Source of the DNA: Hydrangea macrophylla | Taxonomy: Eukaryota > Streptophyta > Magnoliopsida > Cornales > Hydrangeaceae | Assembly: GCA_033977485.1 (NCBI GenBank) | Contig: CM066994.1 | Span: 45,409,155 to 45,473,154 of the forward strand | Length of the DNA stretch: 64,000 nucleotides | Direction: 5' to 3' | Shown: positions 1 to 11,068 of the stretch, piece by piece | Layout: the number at the start of each line of letters is the position of its first letter | How positions within the stretch are numbered: position 1 is the first letter of the stretch | The notes under the pieces: generated by a model | What the model was told of the DNA's origin: nothing | Databases searched by the model: none | Seen by the model: the letters and a program-made list of their open reading frames with translations, nothing else | Made by a program: the position numbers and the translations under genes

Positions 1-332
1 GAATGCATATATAGCCGTCTGTATTTCATTTACACTGTGTTTAGAGAATTTTATTTGTAATTTTCATATCTTATATTACATCCTCCACTAGGCAAACATT
101 AGAATATGTCTACTTGATGTGTCTTTGGTTGGGCCATTTTTCCTTGGGTCCTTGTGCTAGAGTAAAGAGTTGTTTGGTCTGCCTTTAAATGATCATTATC
201 ATTTTATTTTGCATAGATACATGGGGTATGCCTTTGTAATTTGTACACCCTCTTTTAATTATTTACTTATTATTAATTTCCAAGAGAAAAGGCTAGGGGC
301 GTTATGTATGTGAGATAAAACTGGGTGTGACA
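1..332 (+). mobile_element. Possible 3' end of a gypsy-type LTR
   Basis: The stretch ends in ...GGGTGTGACA, the same terminal motif as the complete Ty3/gypsy LTRs at 30193 and 37463 in this window. No partner LTR or internal domain is visible because the window starts inside it. The assignment rests on the terminal motif only. Confidence 0.3.
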
Positions 333-1149
333 GATCCCTTATAACCTCATCTTCATTTTTGACCTAATAACTTTGACTCGTGATATTTTATACTTTTGAT
401 GTCAATTCAAGATGATTAAAATATTTTGGGAAAAGCTTTACTATATGCGTATTTTGTTTTGATAAGAGTACCCTACTCTAAAACGGAAATTACTCTTTTT
501 GAGTATTGGAAATATAGAAAATCCAATTTTTATTATTTTGAGTATTGAGTTATTTAGCTTATGTTAGGATTTTTAATCCAATTTTTATTAGGATTTAGCT
601 TATGTTAGGATTTTTAATCCTAATAATGTAGTAAAATATGCATTTTTGTGGGATATGCATTTAACAGTAATGCTTATACATTTTTGGACATAAAAATCTC
701 TGTGAAATTTGAATCTATTGGTGTTTATCTTTGTGTGTGTTTATCTTTATGAATTGAGGAATAGTGGGGATTCTCAACTTCTTGTTTTTATCACATCTAG
801 GTCTGTGGAGTCTTACTAAAGAGTACTATTAAAACCAATGGTTTTATAGAAAAATGTGAAGCTACTTTAATAGCTAAGGTTTTTTAGCTAAAAGAAATAT
901 GTTGATTTTTGGATACTTATTCTCATGTTTTACATCCATTAAAATTTATTAGTTGTTGTTGCTATGTATGAGTATATATTTATGAGATGGATGTTAAAAC
1001 CATTTTATATTAAATGGAGAATTAGAAGATAAATTTTATTCGGATAAAACGATAGGGTTTTATAGACCCGAATAAGAGTAAAGTGTGAATACTTATTTAC
1101 TCCTTATATAGATTTTAAATTTAGTAGCCAATTAGGGGAATGAAAATCT
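333..1149. other. AT-rich stretch without a gene
   Basis: I see no supported coding region. A short direct repeat built on TTAGCTTATGTTAGG occurs at about 555 and 595. The stretch may be decayed upstream sequence of the copia element that follows, but no domain can be read in it. Confidence 0.4.
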
Positions 1150-2880
1150 TGATTAAACTATTGTTTCAAATAGTTTCAAAATTAATGAAAGTGACATATG
1201 TTCATATCCTAAATACAGTGATAGAGTATGTGTTATGACATATTTACATGGAGATTTTATTTTGATATGAAAGGATTTGGATGTAGCGAGGGTAATTTTA
1301 GAGATTAAAATTACAAGGGCTACTGCTGTTATTTCTCTTGATCAATTTTATGAGGCTGAAAAAGGTTTTGAGTTAATATTTTCTTTGCAAACCTTTTTAG
1401 ACTCCTTCTGAGCCAAGTGATGGAAAATCTACTTCAAACAAAATGATTTCAAAATATTTTGTTTTGAATAACTAATCAAGCTCTTTGGTTAAAAATTGGA
1501 AAAACATCAATTTACTCCTAGGCTAATGTGTCCGAAGAACCATTTGTGACTATATTTGTGGAAGTAAAGTTCATAGACAAAATTTGGAGGGTGTTTAATT
1601 AATTTGAGGGCTTGTAGGCATATGTGTAACAACACAATTGTTCACTCTTCAAGGGAAAATGAAGTGTTTACTAGATGACTCGCTTAGTACCAATGTTTTG
1701 GTACTTGAGACTCCCCCGTGAAGAAAATATTTTTGAAAATGTTGTATATCCAGATATAATGAAGAACTTATTTTTGAAAATGTATTGCATACTTCAAAAT
1801 TCGAAAGAAATTAAATTTTGGTTTTTTGAAGGCCAAATTTTAGCCAAATTTTTGGGGGATGAAAGTATGTATTTTCAAAAATCAGTGATGCAAATTGGAT
1901 TTCGGATTCAGATAAGACGAATTCAATGAGTGAATTTTTTTTTCACTTAGTGGAGGTGCAGTATCTTGGAAGTCGTCCAAGCAAACTTGCACAACTAAGT
2001 CAATGATGGAATATAAGTTTGTAGCTTTTGAGAAAGCTAGTTTTGAGGCTGAGTGGCTTAAAATCTTCTTAGCAGATATTCCTATTTGGAATAAACATTG
2101 AGGTAACCAGGGTGTAAAAGACTGAGCTATGAAAAAATTCTATAAAGGCAAGAGTAGGCATATACGCCTAAGTCATAATATTGTGAGACAGCTTTTTGAG
2201 ATAAAGTTTTTCTCTTAATTTTGTAAGGCCAGAAGTGAGTTTGGTTGATACTTTAACAATGCCACTAGAGAGAAAACTAGTGTATGAAACATCGAGAGGA
2301 ATGAGAATTATGCCTATAACAAAAATCAACAATGATGTAACCCAACTTATGTAATTGGAGAACCCAAAAAATAGGTTCATATGGGTAATAACAAGTCATT
2401 GGTTGATTTGAGATGCACTATAATTTGATTATCTTGTTGTCCATTCCTATGGTGTATAGTGCAATTTCAATGAGAAAGGTTAAGTTAAACTCTTAATGAA
2501 TTCCATAGTCTATACTGAATGGATGGTATGTCTAATTGCAATGCATATTTGATGGATTCACCTATATAAGTGTGAAAGTGGGCCGCTTTCTTTGAAAACG
2601 TAGGCAAGTTTTCTAGAGCACTTATGAAAATTCAGGACTGGCGCAGGGCCTAAAGGTGCCACACCGATTAGAGTTGCTCAGATTCTGAGAAATCAATGTG
2701 GGTATAAGACGACTGGTTTACGTTAAGAGATTTTGGTTCATAGAAATTTTATTTCACCAAATTCCTGTAAGCCATTTCTTATATTCCTAGGGACTGGTTC
2801 ATAGCCCTAAAGGCTCCAGTTCTGATGCATTGAATTCTCTTGCTCCATTATTTTATTTGTTGTTTAAATTTTTGAAATAG
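1150..2880 (+). pseudogene. Decayed Ty1/copia pol remnant (reverse transcriptase and RNase H)
   Basis: No long open frame survives, but conserved copia segments can be read in pieces with many stops and shifts. A reverse transcriptase segment lies at about 1150-1350 and includes a KDLDVARVILEIKI-like block. The copia RNase H block lies at about 1945-2070, with a SWKSSKQTCTT-like motif followed by EAEWLK. The HIRLSHNIVRQ-like motif lies at about 2158-2190. The order is normal for Ty1/copia pol on the plus strand, and a copia-like LTR follows. Gag, protease and integrase were not recognised. This is an old, inactive remnant. Confidence 0.75.
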
Positions 2881-2889
2881 GGGGGAATT

Positions 2890-3425
2890 ATTGGAATTAT
2901 TAACACCTCTTATTTGGGCATTGTACTTTTATTTCAAAAATGCAAACAAAGTCATTTACATTGATGTGACTAGTATCTTGTATTAAAAATATGGTCGGAG
3001 ACTATTAAATCTATTAACTCCAATATTAAAAATATGGTCATTGGAGGTTATTAAATCTATTAACTCCTATATTAAAAATATGGTCGTTGGAGGCTATTAA
3101 ATCTATTTTTAATAAAATGACTGTTGGGCAATTTGTCTAATATAAATAGCCTTCCCTCTCCCCATTTACAAACAGAAAAAATTCCTCTCTTTTGTGATTC
3201 TTCAAAAAATCATTTCATTATTTTGGAACAATTCTGAGCACTCATATATTCTTCCAATTCGAGTGCACGTTTGGAAGAAACTGATTGATGAATCCTGGAG
3301 AGCATAGCGCTGAGACCTTGTGCTTCGAGTCATTGACTCCGAGGGGCGGAATTGTTCTTAAGGACAGTGCAAACTGTTGCACGCCTCAATCAGTATCATA
3401 GCTGTATCCTTCCAATTTTCCAACA
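2890..3425 (+). mobile_element. 3' LTR of the copia remnant
   Basis: A purine-rich tract (GAAATAGGGGGGAA) precedes a segment that opens TTGGAATTATTAAC and closes TTTTCCAACA, an inverted TTGGAA/TTCCAA pair typical of copia LTR ends. A TATA-like TATAAATAGCC lies near 3142, a plausible LTR promoter. Its position just after the RNase H remnant supports a 3' LTR. The first bases are mutated from the usual TG, so the start may be off by a few bases. Confidence 0.6.
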
Positions 3426-3426
3426 G

Positions 3427-3560
3427 GTTTCACTGAAGTGGGTTTCGGAATAGGTGCTCTGGAGTGGGCTTCACAGTAGGTTCCTCTGAGGTGGGCTTCG
3501 GAATGGGTGCTTTGGAGTGGGCTTCTACTTGGAGTGAGCCTCAAAGTAGGTTATTAGAAT
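3427..3560 (+). repeat. Imperfect tandem repeat after the copia LTR
   Basis: Variants of GTGGGCTTCGGAATGGGTGC and TTTGGAGTGGGCTTC recur about every 45-55 bases. It is non-coding and may be leftover retroelement sequence or an independent minisatellite. Confidence 0.5.
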
Positions 3561-3734
3561 GGGCTCCTCTACGGTAGGGTAGATGTGCACAGTCTTGGAC
3601 TGGACCCATGGTGATCATATAGGTGGAACCAATAATTGGTTGTGCTACTGATACACGTGAAGGCGTTGGTGACATGTGATGGTCAAACTATGTGAGTTGT
3701 CAACCATTACCTACACCGATTAGGAAGGGTCACA

Positions 3735-3879
3735 AAATTAAGATGATTAAAACATAAAAAGAAGGTATAGAAATGACCGTCTCACCTCCACAAATCCGAA
3801 TACGGCTTCGTTCGCAAATTAGATGACGAACGGCGACGAATTGACGACGTCGGAGATGTGTTCTTACTCTTCTCTCGCC

Positions 3880-3938
<59 letters not shown>

Positions 3939-4523
3939 ATCTGTTTTAATTTTGAGATTTAGCACTCTCTTGACACACATGCATCAACATGGACCACATG
4001 CAATGTTTGTCAACACATTTTTACTTATTTCATTTACACCCCCGATTGTTTCTAACTTCTTATTATGAAATTCTCCAAACATTTTATTAACTACCCAATT
4101 ACTTAAATAGGTGTTTGTCTAAGTCCCGTATGGGTCTCACACGCAGTCCCAAATATTTTATGAAATTGCTATTGTACCAACCAATTATGCACTTTTTTTT
4201 GCAAAAATACCCCTATCTAGGTATCCAAACTGATATTTAAAGTTAACATATTAACAATATTAATATGAAAGCCATTAAACATGTATCCAATTAATCATAT
4301 AAAGGAATCAATCATTTAAATGCAAATTATTTTATCCGGACTTTTCATTGAGTCCCACCTAAATACCTCTCCCAACTAACAAGGGACTTTTCCGAGTTCT
4401 TCACAGAACACTTTTCCATAAGTGAGTCCTGAGTTTTCCTCTAATCTATTTTATACACTAATTATGACAATTAATGCATATAAAAATAATGGTTTAATCT
4501 GTTTTTGGGGTACGAGTGTTACA
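3735..4523 (-). mobile_element. Diverged gypsy LTR fragment, reverse orientation
   Basis: Read on the minus strand the fragment starts TGTAACACTCGTACCCC and passes a GGGGGTGTAAA block and a GAGGTGAGA block in the same order as the first part of the LTR at 30193. Similarity is clear but strongly diverged, so this is a related older family member. It covers only the first ~800 bp of the LTR. A long CT run (about 3879-3937) interrupts it. Confidence 0.6.
3879..3937 (+). repeat. (CT)n microsatellite
   Basis: Nearly pure CT dinucleotide run inside the reversed LTR fragment. It creates artificial Ser-Leu and Arg-Glu open frames that are not genes. Confidence 0.95.
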
Positions 4524-5496
4524 TATTATGAATCACAACTCATCATCACAAGAGGTGTCTCAACTAATTGTTTTAATATGTAAATACAACATAAAAAATA
4601 TGAGCAAATAACAAATTGAATGTAGACTTATACTTCAATAAACAAGTCACTATTTAGTATTTACCAAATTACCAATACCTTTGTCATAAATACGAAAAAG
4701 ACATACAGTCAGTAATTTACAAAGTCAAACATTTATATCACGTATGAATAAATAAACAAACTGTTGACCATTCAAAACATGCATATCAAAATTCAAACAA
4801 CTTGCAAACAGTAACCTATTTGTAAATAAATACAGTTTGGAATTACAAAATGTATTTTCAGAAAACAAGTTTCGGTAACTAGTTAATCTAAATAGAAACC
4901 ATCATTAGTTTATAACATAGAATCAGTACTATAAAATAAAACTAATTTATAAACCAGAACCAAATTTAAGAATTTGAATCAGATTCATGCATAAAGAAAA
5001 ACGTCAGATTAAACAGAATTTATAACTTTTTAAGCCCAAATCTATAAAATAAGGAATTATCTTAAGGAAATAAAACTGTCTTTCAGTTATAAACGAATAG
5101 TCACAACTGTTTTCTATAGTATTTTATAAAAGTTGCACCGGTATGTAAGCTGCATCCATTGATAAACTTTCACTGTTATGTTTAACTAACAAAAGACTTC
5201 ATAAATCAAGACGAACAAACATGCAAATATGTACAAATATATATATATATATATATACTTGTGTGGAGACGTCCCCATTGTTTTATACCCATATGACTTA
5301 GCATGCATTGTCACCCAGATTCAAAGTATGTGACCATTGGTAAAAGTACATAAAATATATGCCAACCATTCAATGGAAATGTAGATTAGAATCAATTATA
5401 ATTGTTACTAAGTCAAATACATGAACTTCCCAACAGTTCTACTTTTGAAAATACAGATTTCATATATGTACATTCACATTGGGAGGCAAGTAAAGA
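4524..5496. other. AT-rich intergenic DNA
   Basis: No gene, RNA or complete element is recognised. A short (AT)n run lies near 5238-5258. Base composition is strongly AT-rich and all frames are broken. Confidence 0.4.
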
Positions 5497-5880
5497 CCAG
5501 GGTTGGCTCAGGTCTTTTTGAATTTTTAAAAATTATAAAATTTTATGTAATATTTTATAGATTTTAGAAATTGGTTATCTTAAAATTCACACAGCTCTCT
5601 CTGAACTTTTGAAAATTTTAGATTTACATAGAGCATTTTATAGTTTTAGACTCAGCCCCCTCTCTGAACTTTTGAAAATTCTAGATTAACGTATAATATT
5701 TTACAGGTTTTAGAAATAGACCCCCCAAAAAATTACATGATTTAACCAAATTAGGGGTGTTAAACCAATTCTACTTATAATTCTACAGTTTTATACATAA
5801 TAATATAGATAGACCCAAATAAATTTGCCTCAAGGGCGCTGCACCGAACCCCCGTATACTCTAACCCCCTCCCCCGCTCA
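5497..5880 (-). mobile_element. GGGGCGGAT-family non-autonomous element, old copy
   Basis: Read on the minus strand, the segment near 5820-5880 carries an ACGGGGGTTCGG...GCAGCGCCC core shared with the elements at 20137, 43186 and 48818. An internal ~65-bp block containing TCTCTGAACTTTTGAAAAT is tandemly duplicated at about 5598 and 5660. Ends are too decayed to define a target duplication. Confidence 0.4.
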
Positions 5881-6219
5881 AAAATCCTGGATTCATTCTG
5901 ATCTACAAACCATTCAAACTATACCGTCTTGAATAATATTTTCCAGATTATATATGGTAGTTATAATAGATAATTATTGGAACATCCCTACAAGCAACTC
6001 TCAAGATTTTAAAATCTAAATTGGTTTGACCAATTTTAAAAAGGACAAAAGGAATCTCAGCAGTGCTCGCACGGTATAAGTGCGAGCACCATAAGATATC
6101 ACAGCTCACTATCGCCCCTCAAGCGGCTCACGCGTGCAGTGCTTGCCTTCAGCTACTCACACCGCGTGAGTAGCTGTACCATATGAGATCCATTTCAAAA
6201 ATATTTTTTAAAACTTTAA

Positions 6220-6963
6220 GGGTAAAAATCATTGACTTCCCCTGAGGTATGACTTAATATCAAAGACCTACCCTGAGTTTTGAAAAATATCATTGACCTT
6301 CCTTATTTTTAAAACTTTGTATCCCTAACCTCCCTTCCATTAACAATAGTGAATGAAATCTTGCGATGTCAGCAAATTTTTGTAGATAAAATGACATTAG
6401 TTCCGTTGTTATTGATTACTTGACCAAAATAAGCTCACAAACATGAGTCTTTCAAATGACACAAATGCCCTCACATTAGGTATTTCAAAGGTATGGGGAC
6501 ATATGTCTAGTGATTCAGTAAAGGGTAAATCTTGGGACACAACTTTCATACAATTTTCACACAACCTCCTAAAAAATGTGCATATCTCTCTCTTGTGTCA
6601 CTGTGGGGTCTAGTGACATCACAAGACAGAGATAGACATATCTTTTAAGAAGGTTGTGTGAAAGTTACATGAAAGTTGTGTCCCAAAAATTACTCTTCAA
6701 TGAAATACATTAGAGAGGGCATTTATGTCATTTGACACAAGCTTATGACGTTATTTTGGTCAATTAGTAAAAAATAAGGGCAACAATGTCAATTCACCTT
6801 TTAAATTTTGCTAATATCACAAGAGTTCATTTACTGCCTCTAACAGAAAGGAGGTTAGTGATACAAAATTTTAAAAATAGGAGAGGTTGCTAATATTATT
6901 CAAAACCCAGGGGAGGTCTCTGATATTAAGCCAAACGTCAAGGGAGGTTAGTGATATTTACCC
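6220..6963. mobile_element. Mutator-like foldback MITE with 9-bp target duplication
   Basis: A 744-bp element opens GGGTAAAAATCATTGAC and closes GTGATATTTACCC. Arms of about 80-120 bp pair as imperfect inverted repeats. It is flanked by the exact 9-bp duplication AAACTTTAA (6211-6219 and 6964-6972), the size expected of Mutator-like transposition. It interrupts the left arm of the surrounding foldback. No transposase is encoded. Confidence 0.85.
6523..6695. mobile_element. Nested hairpin MITE
   Basis: This 173-bp foldback opens GGGTAAATCTTGGGACACAA and closes TTGTGTCCCAAAAATTACTC. The flanking 9-mers TTCAGTAAA and TTCAATGAA match at 7 of 9 positions, suggesting an old Mutator-like target duplication. 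It lies inside the larger MITE at 6220-6963. It resembles the 185-bp family at 20609 and 63311 in its TATCTCTCTC stem. Confidence 0.65.
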
Positions 6964-8543
6964 AAACTTTAACCTCCATAACTTTTGATCTACAACTCTA
7001 TTTTTTGAAAATTTTATACCGTTGGAATTGTGTCGACGAGAGCTACAAAACTAGTACTATTTTTTATATATTTTGAGCAAAAGAAAAAACTCCTATTTTT
7101 ACATGTCATGTTCCAAACGAACCAAATAGAATTTTCATATAATATTCGTGTATGAGTTACTAAATTTTCACTTAATATCACGTATGCTAAGCAGATATGT
7201 TTCGAGAAACAAAAAAAAAACGAATGTCCACTTTGTACTTAAGAGAGTTTTAGTAAAATTTCACAAGAATTTTGCATTTGTTTGGCTTGAAAAACTATGT
7301 TTTATAATTGATTTGTAAAATTTGATTTTTTTTTTAACGACATATGCATTGTTTAAAATGAAAAAGGAAAAAGCGTGAAATTTTACTTGGCATACATGAA
7401 TAGTAAGTGAAATTTTACTGAACTTGTACATGAATATTAAGTGAAATTTCACTTAAATCGACATTTGAGGAACTTTTTAACAAACTATGTATAAAATTGG
7501 ACCTTAACCTTTAGAGAGTTACTTCTAGTGACTTTTGGAATAGTTAGTGAAGTTTCACTTGCCATACAAGAAAATTAAGTGAAATTTCACTGAACGAGTA
7601 CACGAATGTTAAGTTTAACTTCAAGTTTTTTAGGAAGAAGGCATGCACAGGTTCAGTGAATTTTCACTTAATATTTGTGTATGCCAAATTTTAAAAAAAG
7701 ACGAATTTTAACAAGAATTCTGGCATTTATTTTGGTTGAAAATTGTGTTTTATAATTGGTTGTGAAAATTGCTTATTTTAACAAAACATGCATTGTTTGA
7801 AAGAAAAAAAAAAAAAGAATTCACCATTCATACAAAAAAGAATTCACCGTGCATACATGAATATTTAGTGAAATTTCACTTAACTCGTACATGAACATTA
7901 AGTGAAATTTCACTTAACTTGGCATTTGAGAGAATTTTTAACAAAGTAATAATCAAATTGGACTTTAAACTCTAGACAGTTACTTCTACTGAAATTTCAC
8001 CAGGCATACATGACAAGTAAGTGAAATGTCACTGAACGCGTAAACAAATATTAAGTGAAAATTTAAGTTTTTTAGGAACAACTGAACAAGGCATGCAAAA
8101 TGCCCTTTTTTTTTTTTTTTTTTTTTTGCTCAAAAGATATCAACAATGGTACTAGTTTTGTAACTCTCGTCAACACAATTCCAACGGTATAAAATTTTAG
8201 AAAAACGGAGTTGTGATAAAAAATTATGGTGTTTAAAGTTTAAAATACATTTTCAAAATGAGGTTTCATATACCACAGCCACTCAAACGATGTGAGTGGC
8301 TTTGGGACACCACGCGCGCGTGAGCTCAGGGGTGAGGGAGGCTTTGTTTCATAAATCATGGGAGATGTTATGGCGGGTGCACTTATACCGTGTGAGCACC
8401 AGTTTTCAATTTTTTGCCCTTTTTATTAAGTCACTCTCTAATTTGTACTTTTACCAATATTGTGGTGATGTCCTTTTTGGTAAATCCCCTAATTATAAAT
8501 ACAATTCTGTGTGATACGAGTTTAAAAGCAAAAATGTCAATTT

Positions 8544-8627
8544 CGTACTCCAAATCATTTACTAAGCACACAAAACCATTCACCAAGCACACAAAACCAT
8601 TTACCAAGCACATTTCAATTTCGTACT
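8544..8627 (+). repeat. 21-bp tandem repeat (VNTR)
   Basis: Three tandem variants of CATTTACCAAGCACACAAAAC. The duplicated segment near 57265-57300 has fewer units, so the repeat number changed after the duplication. Confidence 0.8.
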
Positions 8628-8917
8628 CTAAATCATATGGAAACAAATTTCCAAATAATACTGATTTGGAAAAACGAACAGAGAAATGACAATATATCGA
8701 GTCTGTTCCGAACAGAGAAAAATCAAACTTCCAATTATAACAAAATGCAAAATAATTATCTTAAGATTGTTATCCAAAATATTTTGGGATGTGTATAATG
8801 TATAAATCTGAAACACAACAATGAATACTGTAAATAAAAATAAACCTGGTATATATGCAAGAATGCAACATAGATCGAGTCTAGTGTTGGACAATATATC
8901 CTTAAAACAATTGTGCC

Positions 8918-9120
8918 TAGGGGTGAAAATAAAACCACAAAAAACCGAACTACCAAACCGAACCGATCGGTTCGGTCGGTTTTCATAAGAGTGGTGCAGT
9001 GTAAAACCGAAAACCGAACCGAAAAATTAGCCTAAACTGAAAAAACAGACCGAAACCGAACCGATCAGTCGGTGGAAAATCACTCCCAAAATTGACCGAA
9101 CCAAACCGATTTCATCCTTA
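8918..9120. mobile_element. hAT-type MITE (203 bp)
   Basis: It starts TAGGGGTGAAAAT and ends ATTTCATCCTTA, imperfect terminal inverted repeats. The flanks carry an exact 8-bp target duplication, ATTGTGCC (8910-8917 and 9121-9128), as made by hAT transposases. The interior consists of repeated ACCGAACCGA/TCGGTTCGGT motifs and has no coding frame. The same insertion is in copy B at 57602, so it predates the segmental duplication. Confidence 0.88.
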
Positions 9121-9200
9121 ATTGTGCCCCGTGTTGGTGCTCACAGATTTGCGGCATTTGTCTCTCAGGATACAACGATTTCTCCTTACTATAGAAACAC

Positions 9201-9620
9201 CACTACAGGAAAAATGAGCTTTTTCCACGCAAACAAAAATATATAAATAAAGTGGTGAGAAAAAGTAAAAAGTGTCGCAAAAACTTTTGTTGGCACTTTT
9301 CCCGGTGGTATGATAACAGACCGAGAAAAAAGGAGTGGTAAATATTTTCCGACAGTTGTGCAACCGCCGGAAGATTTTCCGACGACTTTTTCGACGGTTT
9401 TGCTACTATAGAAACAAATGATATATTGGCGACACTTATTATCCACCAAAATTGTGTCGGAAAAAACTATTTTCAACGAAAAAATAGTGTAGTCGACAGT
9501 TCCAAAGTGTGGAAATAATTTTATTTCCACGGTAAGTAATTTTGGTAATGCACTTATTTTCAACAATTATCAAATGTGGGAATAATTTATTTCAACAATA
9601 GTTATAGTGTGGATAATACT
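9201..9620 (+). mobile_element. CACTA-like element, left terminal region
   Basis: The sequence opens CACTACAGGAAAAATGAGC, a typical plant CACTA terminus, followed by repeated subterminal motifs such as TTTTCCGACGACTTTTTCGA and GTGTCGGAAAAA. These resemble transposase-binding subterminal repeats of En/Spm-type elements. I cannot find a matching inverted terminus, so the right end is unresolved. The same segment appears in copy B from 57885. Confidence 0.6.
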
Positions 9621-10314
9621 TGCATATTCCACTGTTCATAATTCCATATGACCATTCATAAATGAACTCATATGCTAATAATGCATAACAAATCAACTCA
9701 AATAAACTCATCAATGATAGAAAGATCTTCAAGTTTCCTATTTCAAATAGACATATATATCACATGGCCAAGATAATAGTATAAAGCATCTGGAAAAACA
9801 TTCAACTCTAGTTCCAAAAAAAAAAAAAACCCATTTATCCTTTACATACAAGTAAGAAAAAATATCTCCATCCCCCGTATATACAAAATGTAGAACAATT
9901 CCAATTATCTAGCTTCATAAAAGTCAAAATACAACGAGATTTGTATAATTCAGTCAATTCAACTATTCAAAAAATGATTTCTATCTTCATTGAGGAACAC
10001 GCCTCATATACATCTGTCTGCATCATTAACCATTACCTACAAAAAGTAAAAAAAAAAAAAAAAACTTTGGGTTAATAAAGATTACTCCAATCTCCATTAA
10101 AGTAATAAAGATCACTCCTTCACAATATTTAGGTAGTAAGAAATTCTACCTTGACAAATGAATTTGCAAAAGATCCAAAAAGATAGTGCATTAAATAGAA
10201 ATAACGATTTTAGAGCCCAAAAGAGTGAAGGTTCTTGAGTTCATGCAACAGAGTGGCAAAGATTCCATTACTTAAGACAAACTAGAAATGTAGTTGAAAC
10301 ATCAATCAAATCCA
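9621..10314. other. AT-rich DNA without a gene
   Basis: No coding region, RNA gene or complete element is recognised. It may be the interior of the CACTA-like element. The sequence is well conserved with copy B (58280-59010). Confidence 0.4.
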
Positions 10315-10319
10315 AAATT

Positions 10320-11068
10320 TGTTGGAGAATAATGTAGAAATAGCGTTCAGAGAACCCACCAATAAAAATAGCCTTTAGAGAATCCACCAATAAAAATAGC
10401 CTTTAGAGAATCCACCAATAAAAAAAATATATCACCGTCAATTCCACGAAAAGAACCAATAATAAGGTGACCGAGATGAGTCGCAAAGCTCTCTTGAGAC
10501 GATACGCGCCCTCTACGGGTAATACTCGATGCAGTAGGAAATAGCACGCCGTCTCCGGGATACAACAGCCCGACCACCCTTGCCGTTCGCCCATCAAGTC
10601 TGCACAACTTGATATGACAAGAAACTTGCCCCTCTAGTGCCTTCTTTACCCAAACATGACTTATATGAAAATGAATAAAATATAAATTCTATGTGAGATT
10701 ACAATCGACAAGATGAATCTTTGTTTCTTTTCATAGAAAGAATACTGTAAACCATCAATCCATCTATATAGCTATATTATATGCACGGTAGATATATATA
10801 TATATATATATAGCTTACTAGTACATAACTCAATTATGACCATCCAATTGGACATTTATATTGTTAACTAAAAGACCATTAACTGATATGAACATAACAC
10901 TCATGGATTGTAAAACGTTAAAAAACAGTAAAGGATTTTAAGACCGTTTGGTGCTTGTATCCGTTGGGTAGACTTATATAGGACACTTGAACAGTTATAA
11001 AAAATGCTATTTAACACCCATTATAATTCCACCTTAAAAAATGAAACTTTTATTAAAATAATACAACA
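10320..11068 (-). mobile_element. 3' LTR of a young non-autonomous LTR retrotransposon
   Basis: This 749-bp LTR begins TGTTGGAGAATAATG on the plus strand and ends AATAATACAACA. It is nearly identical to the LTR at 13526-14272; I noticed only about three substitutions. The AAATT target duplication lies at 10315-10319. Just inside (11069-11080) the minus strand reads AAGTGGGGGAT, a polypurine tract, so the element lies on the minus strand and this is its 3' LTR. A 28-bp unit containing AATCCACCAATAAAAATAGC is tandemly repeated near 10347-10425. A minus-strand 86-codon frame inside it is not considered a gene. Confidence 0.88.

Larger units (their letters stand above)
5990..8480. repeat. Composite foldback with inverted arms and a tandem core
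   Basis: The left arm (about 6000-6219 continuing at 6964-7090) and the right arm (about 8130-8440) are inverted copies. Both carry a GTGCTC..ACGGTATAAGTG motif, a CACTCAC hairpin, and an ATTTTATACCGTTGGAATTG block. Between the arms lie two direct repeats of roughly 430 bp (about 7235-7660 and 7695-8105). The core is studded with copies of the palindrome AGTGAAATTTCACT. A Mutator-like MITE splits the left arm. No coding capacity is seen. The right-hand part recurs at 56428-57230. Confidence 0.65.

Noticed and set aside
3730..4068. Arg-Glu and Ser-Leu rich open frames on both strands
   Set aside because: They are translations of the (CT)n microsatellite within an LTR fragment.
7100..8100. Regularly spaced AGTGAAATTTCACT copies as a CRISPR-like array
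   Set aside because: Spacing is irregular, the sequence is eukaryotic, and the copies lie in two long tandem repeats.
10347..10607. 86-codon minus-strand frame, repeated identically at 13553-13813
   Set aside because: It lies wholly within the LTRs of the young retroelement, and its C-terminal part is a 28-bp repeat; no domain is recognised.
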